Positions 59,222-64,000 of a DNA stretch of 64,000 nucleotides are shown one piece after another. The notes beneath the pieces are model-generated. The model was not told the origin of the DNA. It did not search any database and saw only the letters and a list, made by a program, of their open reading frames with translations. Positions within the stretch are counted from its first letter, which is position 1; each line of letters opens with the position of its first letter. This DNA is from Chitinophagales bacterium (GTDB lineage Bacteria; Bacteroidota; Bacteroidia; Chitinophagales; Saprospiraceae). Position numbers and translations under genes: made by a program. The stretch lies in assembly GCA_013298955.1 (NCBI GenBank), contig JAAFJT010000006.1, positions 1 to 64,000 of the forward strand, read 5' to 3'.

Positions 59222-60547
59222 ATGAAAATAACAAGTTACGAAAGCCTCCAAGAGCAACTCAAATCGTTGATTGACAATAGCCAAATGTCTGTTTATCAGA
59301 TGATTATAGTTGGCATTTGTTTCATATTGAATATGAATGACGGCGTTGATGTCTTAGTGGTCTCCTTCACGAGCAGCGATATTGCCAAAGAATGGGCGTT
59401 GAGCGATGCCGCTTTGGGCTACATTTTTAGTGCAGGTTTGGCGGGCATGACGCTCGGCTGCTTCTTTTTAGCCCCACTTGGCGACAAAATTGGGCGCAGA
59501 TACATGTTCATCACCTCTTTGATACTCATTTCGGCAGGGATGTTAGGCGTTTATTTCGTCAACGCGTATGGGCAATTACTGGCTTTGCGCTTCTTGACAG
59601 GCTTGGGCATTGGCGGCATTTTACCAACCATGGCAAGTACGGCTTCCGAATTTTCCAATGCCAAAAACCGAGATTTCAATGTCGGATTGATACAAGCAGG
59701 CTGGCCAGTGGGCGCGATATTGACTGGTTTTTTTGTGGCATGGGCAGTGCCGATGCATGGATGGCGATTTGCTTTTTTGATTGCAGGCATCATTTCGACC
59801 TTGATGTTGGTGTTAGTCGTGGTTTATATGCCCAATTCGTTAGCGTTTTTGGGCAAGGAACAGCCTGAAAAGGCTCATGCTCAAATCAATACCTTATTGG
59901 AAAAAATGGGGCATGAAGGCATTGAATCGCTCCCTGAAAAACCTCAAAAAGAAGCCTCCGTACCCATAAGTGCTTTATTTACACCTGAATACAAATTATC
60001 AACAATGATACTTTGGGTAGCTATCTTTTTTGGTTTTTTAACGCTTTATACCTTGTTGAGTTGGATTCCAAAAATTGCTAAAACATCAGGTATGGATGCC
60101 AAAACCGCAACTTATGTCGGCACGATTTTAAATTTGGGTGCGGTGATGGGAACGGTCGGATTTGGATTATTAGCGAAAAACTTAGGCTTACGCAATTTAT
60201 TATTGAGTTTTATGACAATAGCCTTTGGCGCAATGGTGATTTATGGCAATTTCAAATTAGATTATACTTTAATCTTTTTAATGACTTTGCTGATAGGTTT
60301 TTTCGTACAAGGCGGTTTCAATGGCTTTTATCCGATAGCGGCGCGGGTGTATCCGAGTGCGATTCGGAGTACAGGTGTCGGTTTGGCAATGGGCGTAGGG
60401 CGATTCGGGGCGATTTTAGGACCCGCATTATTTGGTATTTTGTCCGATAATGGGTTTACGATAGCGGAACGGTTTAATCTATTCTCGTTGCCTTTGTTGG
60501 TCGCAGGTGTTTTAGCATATAATATTCCATCTAAAAATTTGGATTAA
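59222..60547 (+). CDS. MFS transporter, aromatic acid:H+ symporter (AAHS/PcaK) type
   Basis: Twelve predicted helices with the AAHS-like motif LAPLGDKIGRRYMFITSLIL after helix 2 and RFLTGLGIGGILPTMASTASEF in helix 4-5; the conserved Asp in helix 1 (NMNDGVDVLVVSF) is present. AAHS transporters import aromatic and hydroaromatic acids such as protocatechuate, quinate and shikimate. The ATG at 59222 (441 residues) fits family N-termini better than the one at 59165, six nt after the araC stop. In the same locus as the QuiC-like dehydratase, it would supply its substrate. Confidence 0.85.
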   Translation: MKITSYESLQEQLKSLIDNSQMSVYQMIIVGICFILNMNDGVDVLVVSFTSSDIAKEWALSDAALGYIFSAGLAGMTLGCFFLAPLGDKIGRRYMFITSLILISAGMLGVYFVNAYGQLLALRFLTGLGIGGILPTMASTASEFSNAKNRDFNVGLIQAGWPVGAILTGFFVAWAVPMHGWRFAFLIAGIISTLMLVLVVVYMPNSLAFLGKEQPEKAHAQINTLLEKMGHEGIESLPEKPQKEASVPISALFTPEYKLSTMILWVAIFFGFLTLYTLLSWIPKIAKTSGMDAKTATYVGTILNLGAVMGTVGFGLLAKNLGLRNLLLSFMTIAFGAMVIYGNFKLDYTLIFLMTLLIGFFVQGGFNGFYPIAARVYPSAIRSTGVGLAMGVGRFGAILGPALFGILSDNGFTIAERFNLFSLPLLVAGVLAYNIPSKNLD

Positions 60548-60562
60548 AATAGAACGACCATA

Positions 60563-60593
60563 CCGTTTGGAGGGTTTGAAACCCTCCAAACGG
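60563..60593. terminator. Hairpin after the transporter gene
   Basis: CCGTTTGGAGGGTTT and AAACCCTCCAAACGG form a perfect 15-bp stem with a single-base loop, ending the catabolic locus and separating it from the chorismate mutase gene. The stem layout resembles family C. Confidence 0.75.
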
Positions 60594-60670
60594 CGTATAA
60601 CGAAACAGTGTATCATATTGAAAATCAATCTTTTATATTTTTTTTAAATAAAAATTTATTCAAAAAAGCA

Positions 60671-60973
60671 ATGAATCCTTCTAAGGTTTTAACCCAAAAT
60701 AATGGACATACGATGTTGCATTTGCGGTATCAATTGGACGAAATAGACCAATCTTTATTACAATTATTGTCACACCGCATGGCGATTGCACAACACATTG
60801 GCGCGTATAAAAAAGAAAATAACATCCCAATCGTACAACTTGGACGTTGGCAGGAACTCTTGCAAGCCGTCATTGAAAAGGGGGAAGCGATGGATTTAAG
60901 TGCTGATTGCATTAAACAAATCTTTACAGCGATTCATGATGAATCGGTTCGGCATCAGCAAAATGTAAAATGA
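60671..60973 (+). CDS. Chorismate mutase, AroQ class
   Basis: A helical 100-residue protein with the chorismate mutase II pattern: LRYQLDEIDQSLLQLLSHRMAIAQHIGAYKKENNIPIVQLGRW, followed by a second and third helix (ADCIKQIFTAIHDESVRHQ). The first-helix Arg, the Lys/Gln of helix 2 and the Arg-Trp region fit the active site. It converts chorismate to prephenate. The start at 60671 (MNPSKVLTQNNGHT) matches my memory of homologues; 60713 is possible. It follows a hairpin and is probably an independent unit, not part of the catabolic operon. Confidence 0.85.
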   Translation: MNPSKVLTQNNGHTMLHLRYQLDEIDQSLLQLLSHRMAIAQHIGAYKKENNIPIVQLGRWQELLQAVIEKGEAMDLSADCIKQIFTAIHDESVRHQQNVK

Positions 60974-60978
60974 TAAAT

Positions 60979-61010
60979 AAACGTCGTTGAGGTTTCAACC
61001 TCAACGACGT
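60979..61010. terminator. Family C-like hairpin between convergent genes
   Basis: AACGTCGTTGAGGTT and AACCTCAACGACGTT pair perfectly around TC, between the chorismate mutase (+) and phosphorylase (-) stops. The GAGGTT/AACCTC core equals that of family C; the outer stem differs. Confidence 0.8.
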
Positions 61011-61016
61011 TACCTT

Positions 61017-62657
61017 CTACGCACTCAAATACAATTTTGTATAATATTCAGCCGCCATTCTATCCGAATCGAACATTGGCGATACATCCTTCATGGATTG
61101 TTTGACGATTTTCAACCATTGTTTCGGCTTATCGTAATAGATTGGAACGATTTTTTTTGCCAAAATATCGTATAATGCATTGGTATCATGTTCATCTTGC
61201 GTTTCGAGGGGCAAATGATGGTCTAAATGTGGTATCAAAAAGCAATTTTCGCCATCTTTTGCAAATTCGGGCATCCAACCATCGTTAATGGAGAAATTGA
61301 CACTGGCATTCATCGCCGCCGTCATCCCACTCGTGCCAGACGCTTCCCGCGAATAACGCGGATTATTCACCCAAATATCCGAACCATATTTCATCAACCG
61401 CGACAAACGCAATTCATAACCGACCAAAATCGTGCAATTCGGGATGGTTAACAACACTTTGTGCATGGCATTGAATTGGTCAATCGCCTCAAAATGGAAT
61501 GGATATGGTTTGCCCGCCCAAATCACTTGTACAGGTCGTTTCGCATTTAAAACAATTCTTTTGAATCGTTTGATGTCCGTCAACATCATATCCGCCCGTT
61601 TGTAACCTGCAAAACGACGCGCCCAAACCAAGGTTAACACATTCGGGTCGAGTTTTTTGCCCGTTTGGTCTTCCACTTCTTGGAAAAAAGCAGCTTTCAA
61701 CTCGCGTTTACGGCTTAAAAGCAATTCATCATTATCGGTTTGCAACGCCTGTTCCAAAATCGGGTCAACCCAATAACTTTTCTTTTGCGCATTCGTGATA
61801 TGCGTAATGGGGCAAATCGCTTTAGCATCTTTCCACATATCTCGAGAAACTTCGCCATGCAATTTCGATACAGCATTTGCCAATTTCGACATCCGAAGCC
61901 CAACTAAGGTATGATTGAAGGTTTTTTCCTCACTTTCCCAAAGAGGTGTGATGCTTTTCGGGTCAACACCCGCCAAAAAACCTGTTTTTTGAATTAGTTC
62001 AAAATCACTGCGTTCATTACCTGCGTCTTCAGGTGTGTGCGTCGTGAAAATAAGGCGTTGTTTGACCGCCGCCAAATCGCCTTTATACTTGTCGAGCAAC
62101 CAAAACGCAACAGGCAAAGGATGTGCTTCATTTAAATGATACGTTTCTGGTTGAAAACCAAGGGCTTCCAACGCTTTCGCGCCGCCAATACCCAAAACCA
62201 TGTATTGCGCCAAGCGAATTAATTTATCATTATCATACAAACGGTCTGTAATCGTGCGATTGAACCGCGTATTTTCGGGCGTATCCGTACTGAGCAATAA
62301 AAGGGGAGCCGTTTGAAAAGTGTCCGATTCGAGTTTCCAAACTTTAATCGTTAAATCCCGTTCTTGGAATTTGATTTTGACTTTTACGCCCGTATCTTTT
62401 AAAAAATTGTTGTATTTGACACGGAAATCGGTTGTTAACGAGCCATCGGGTTTGCGAATTTGGTCGTAATAACCTGTTTTCCACAAGATGCCGACTCCGA
62501 CCAAATTTTGTCCCAAAGCATAGGCACTGCGCATGTGCGAACCCGCTAAAAAGCCCAATCCACCACTATAAATTTTGAGCGGCTGGTGTACGGCAAATTC
62601 CATGCTAAAATAAGCAACGGGTTTGGCGTATTGTTTGTCAATCTGATATGTGTGCAT
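61017..62657 (-). CDS. glgP: Short-form alpha-glucan phosphorylase (GT35)
   Basis: The N-terminus PVAYFSMEFAVHQPLKIYSGGLGFLAGSHMRSA and the C-terminal WVNNPRYSREASGTSGMTAAMN are signatures of the alpha-glucan phosphorylase family, which releases glucose-1-phosphate from glycogen or starch. At 546 residues from ATG 62657 it is the short form lacking the large N-terminal extension of GlgP. At the position of the PLP-binding Lys of E. coli GlgP (GTGNMK) this protein has Thr (GTSGMT), so classical PLP chemistry is in doubt. No glycogen operon is adjacent. Confidence 0.82.
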   Translation of the reverse strand: MHTYQIDKQYAKPVAYFSMEFAVHQPLKIYSGGLGFLAGSHMRSAYALGQNLVGVGILWKTGYYDQIRKPDGSLTTDFRVKYNNFLKDTGVKVKIKFQERDLTIKVWKLESDTFQTAPLLLLSTDTPENTRFNRTITDRLYDNDKLIRLAQYMVLGIGGAKALEALGFQPETYHLNEAHPLPVAFWLLDKYKGDLAAVKQRLIFTTHTPEDAGNERSDFELIQKTGFLAGVDPKSITPLWESEEKTFNHTLVGLRMSKLANAVSKLHGEVSRDMWKDAKAICPITHITNAQKKSYWVDPILEQALQTDNDELLLSRKRELKAAFFQEVEDQTGKKLDPNVLTLVWARRFAGYKRADMMLTDIKRFKRIVLNAKRPVQVIWAGKPYPFHFEAIDQFNAMHKVLLTIPNCTILVGYELRLSRLMKYGSDIWVNNPRYSREASGTSGMTAAMNASVNFSINDGWMPEFAKDGENCFLIPHLDHHLPLETQDEHDTNALYDILAKKIVPIYYDKPKQWLKIVKQSMKDVSPMFDSDRMAAEYYTKLYLSA

Positions 62658-62759
62658 GATAATTAAAAGGGTTATTGTGTAATCTACACAAACTAAAAAC
62701 CGCAAAGAAACGGGATTTTTGGGAACTTTTCAAAAAAAAATCATAAGCAACTGGATAAC

Positions 62760-62801
62760 CAACTTCGTAGTCTGGAAATAAATTTCCAGACTACGAAGTT
62801 G
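62760..62801. repeat. Perfect hairpin between glgP and mnmE
   Basis: CAACTTCGTAGTCTGGAAAT and ATTTCCAGACTACGAAGTTG form a 20-bp perfect stem with a 2-nt loop in the 289-nt gap between two minus-strand genes. Nothing else is evident in the gap. Confidence 0.85.
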
Positions 62802-62946
62802 TCCTTGTCTTGCTCCGCCAAATCAATCTATCCAATAAATCATCTTGAAAAATGCTAAAAATTTCAAAAGCGAAAACAACCGTTAAATTTTATTTTTTTA
62901 TGCAAATAATTAAAAATCAATTTAATAAATATTAAACAAAAAAAAA

Positions 62947-64000
62947 TTATTTACCAATACAAAAATTTCTAAATATGTTTTCAAGGAGGTCATCTGTTGT
63001 AACGGTTCCTGTGATAGAGCCAAGATGATATAATGCCCGCCGAATATCCATTGCCACAAAATCGGTCGTAATGCCTGTTGCCATACTATTTAAAACGGCG
63101 GACAGACATTCATCACTTTTTTGTAATGCCTCATAATGCCTTGCATTGGAAACAATCGTACTATCACTTTTGACTTGCCCTGCGGAAACCAAATCGTAAA
63201 GCGTTGATTTTAAATCTTTTAAATGCGTCCCATATTTTGCAGAAAGCGCGATAATTTTATCCACTTGAATCCTTTTTGAAAGCACCTCTATTTGAAATAA
63301 CTCATTGGTATCTTGTTTATTACAAATAACTAAAATTTTCATATCATCTTGACGCAATGCTTCTAAATCTGTTTTAACTTCTTCCATCGTCGTTTCCAAC
63401 ATATCAAAAACATAAAGCAAAACAGCCGATTGCCGCACTTTTTCCATCGTTTTTTGAACCCCAATCGCTTCAATCGCATCGGTTGCTTGTCGAATGCCCG
63501 CCGTATCGACCAATCGAAACGCAATACCATTGATATTTAAAATTTCTTCAATCGTATCTCTCGTGGTACCAGCGATTTCGGAAACAATGGCGCGTTCTTC
63601 ATTGAGTAAAGCATTTAAAAGCGTCGATTTTCCTGCATTTGGTCTGCCCGCAATGACGGTCAAAACGCCGTTTTTCAACACATTGCCCAAAGCAAAAGAA
63701 TCCGACAAATGCCGAATGATTTTTTGAATTTTTAAAACCAAAAGTTTTAAATCATCGCGATTGGCAAATTCGACATCTTCTTCTCCGAAATCCAATTCCA
63801 ATTCCATTAAACTCGCAAAATGGACTAATTCTTCGCGTAACTGTTTGATTTGCAACGAAAAACCGCCGCGCATTTGTTGAATCGCCAATTGATGCGCCGA
63901 TTCAGAATTGGAAGCAATCAAATCCGCCACTGCTTCCGCTTGCGACAAATCCAATTGACCATTCAAAAAAGCACGCAAGGTAAATTCACCGGGTTGCGCC
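62947..64000 (-). CDS. mnmE: tRNA modification GTPase MnmE (5' end beyond the window)
   Basis: MnmE with MnmG modifies U34 of some tRNAs. The visible part holds the end of the folate-binding domain (PGEFTLRAFLNGQLDLSQAEAVADLI), the GTPase domain with G1 AGRPNAGKSTLLNALL, G2 GTTRDTIEE, G3 DTAGIRQ and G4 NKQD, and the C-terminal FCIGK with its essential Cys. The frame is open to the last base of the window, so about 100 N-terminal residues are missing; the ORF-track Met at 63978 is internal. It is divided from glgP by a hairpin. Confidence 0.96.
   Translation of the reverse strand, partial: AQPGEFTLRAFLNGQLDLSQAEAVADLIASNSESAHQLAIQQMRGGFSLQIKQLREELVHFASLMELELDFGEEDVEFANRDDLKLLVLKIQKIIRHLSDSFALGNVLKNGVLTVIAGRPNAGKSTLLNALLNEERAIVSEIAGTTRDTIEEILNINGIAFRLVDTAGIRQATDAIEAIGVQKTMEKVRQSAVLLYVFDMLETTMEEVKTDLEALRQDDMKILVICNKQDTNELFQIEVLSKRIQVDKIIALSAKYGTHLKDLKSTLYDLVSAGQVKSDSTIVSNARHYEALQKSDECLSAVLNSMATGITTDFVAMDIRRALYHLGSITGTVTTDDLLENIFRNFCIGK

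Noticed and set aside
60671-60973. Chorismate mutase considered as part of the QuiC-like operon
   Set aside because: A perfect hairpin separates it, and it belongs to biosynthesis; co-transcription cannot be excluded but is not supported.

Overview
The window looks like chromosomal DNA of a free-living or commensal Bacteroidota, probably in the Saprospiria/Cytophagia/Chitinophagia range; it cannot be placed more finely from sequence alone. The evidence is promoter elements of the TAnnTTTG type, type IX secretion C-terminal sorting domains, an Oar-like TonB receptor, a PD40/SPOR envelope protein, stand-alone LytTR regulators, a 2,040-residue alpha-2-macroglobulin and AT-rich DNA. No rRNA, tRNA or CRISPR array was seen.

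Layout. 0-2.9 kb: a truncated LytS/LytTR-like gene pair, a solo TnpB and an unknown gene. 3.1-6.8 kb: a sugar locus with a LacI repressor, a PfkB kinase, a sugar porter and a broken VOC gene. 6.8-16.3 kb: an Rpn-type nuclease, photolyase, GT-C membrane protein, aroC, ppk1 and a secreted acetylesterase. 16.6-29.8 kb: alpha-2-macroglobulin, recF, murB/murA and a TPR-PD40-SPOR protein. 30.3-38.1 kb: two GH75-like chitosanases, msrA, a frameshifted small secreted protein, a Gly-rich PKD adhesin and a GT39 enzyme. 38.2-40.9 kb: an orphan extracellular contractile injection (eCIS) module with a short tape-measure protein, a DUF5908 protein and a zinc amidase without a signal peptide. 41.2-51.1 kb: a LytTR membrane regulator, an HdrC-like Fe-S protein and housekeeping genes including rluD, LuxC-type acyl-CoA reductase and nth. 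51.4-61 kb: a probable hydroaromatic-compound locus with a TonB receptor divergent from an MDR dehydrogenase, a QuiC-like dehydratase fused to an HPPD-like domain, an AraC regulator, an AAHS-type transporter and a chorismate mutase. 61-64 kb: a short GT35 phosphorylase homologue and mnmE, which runs off the window edge.

The most unusual signal is not a gene. More than twenty large, often near-perfect intergenic palindromes occupy a large share of the gaps and fall into families. In families A (GCGGAT), B (TTAGGATT) and D (ACATAGG) each arm is built from about four units of roughly 9 nt, and the opposite arm keeps complementarity although the units differ between copies. Shorter hairpins (families C and E) sit inside the loops of A and D. 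They lie between convergent, tandem and even divergent genes, so termination alone does not explain them. They also supply false upstream start codons, and several gene starts have been moved downstream here for that reason.

Starts were often chosen by combining the -7 element, domain alignment and signal peptides. Family names come from recognising sequence motifs; no database search was run.
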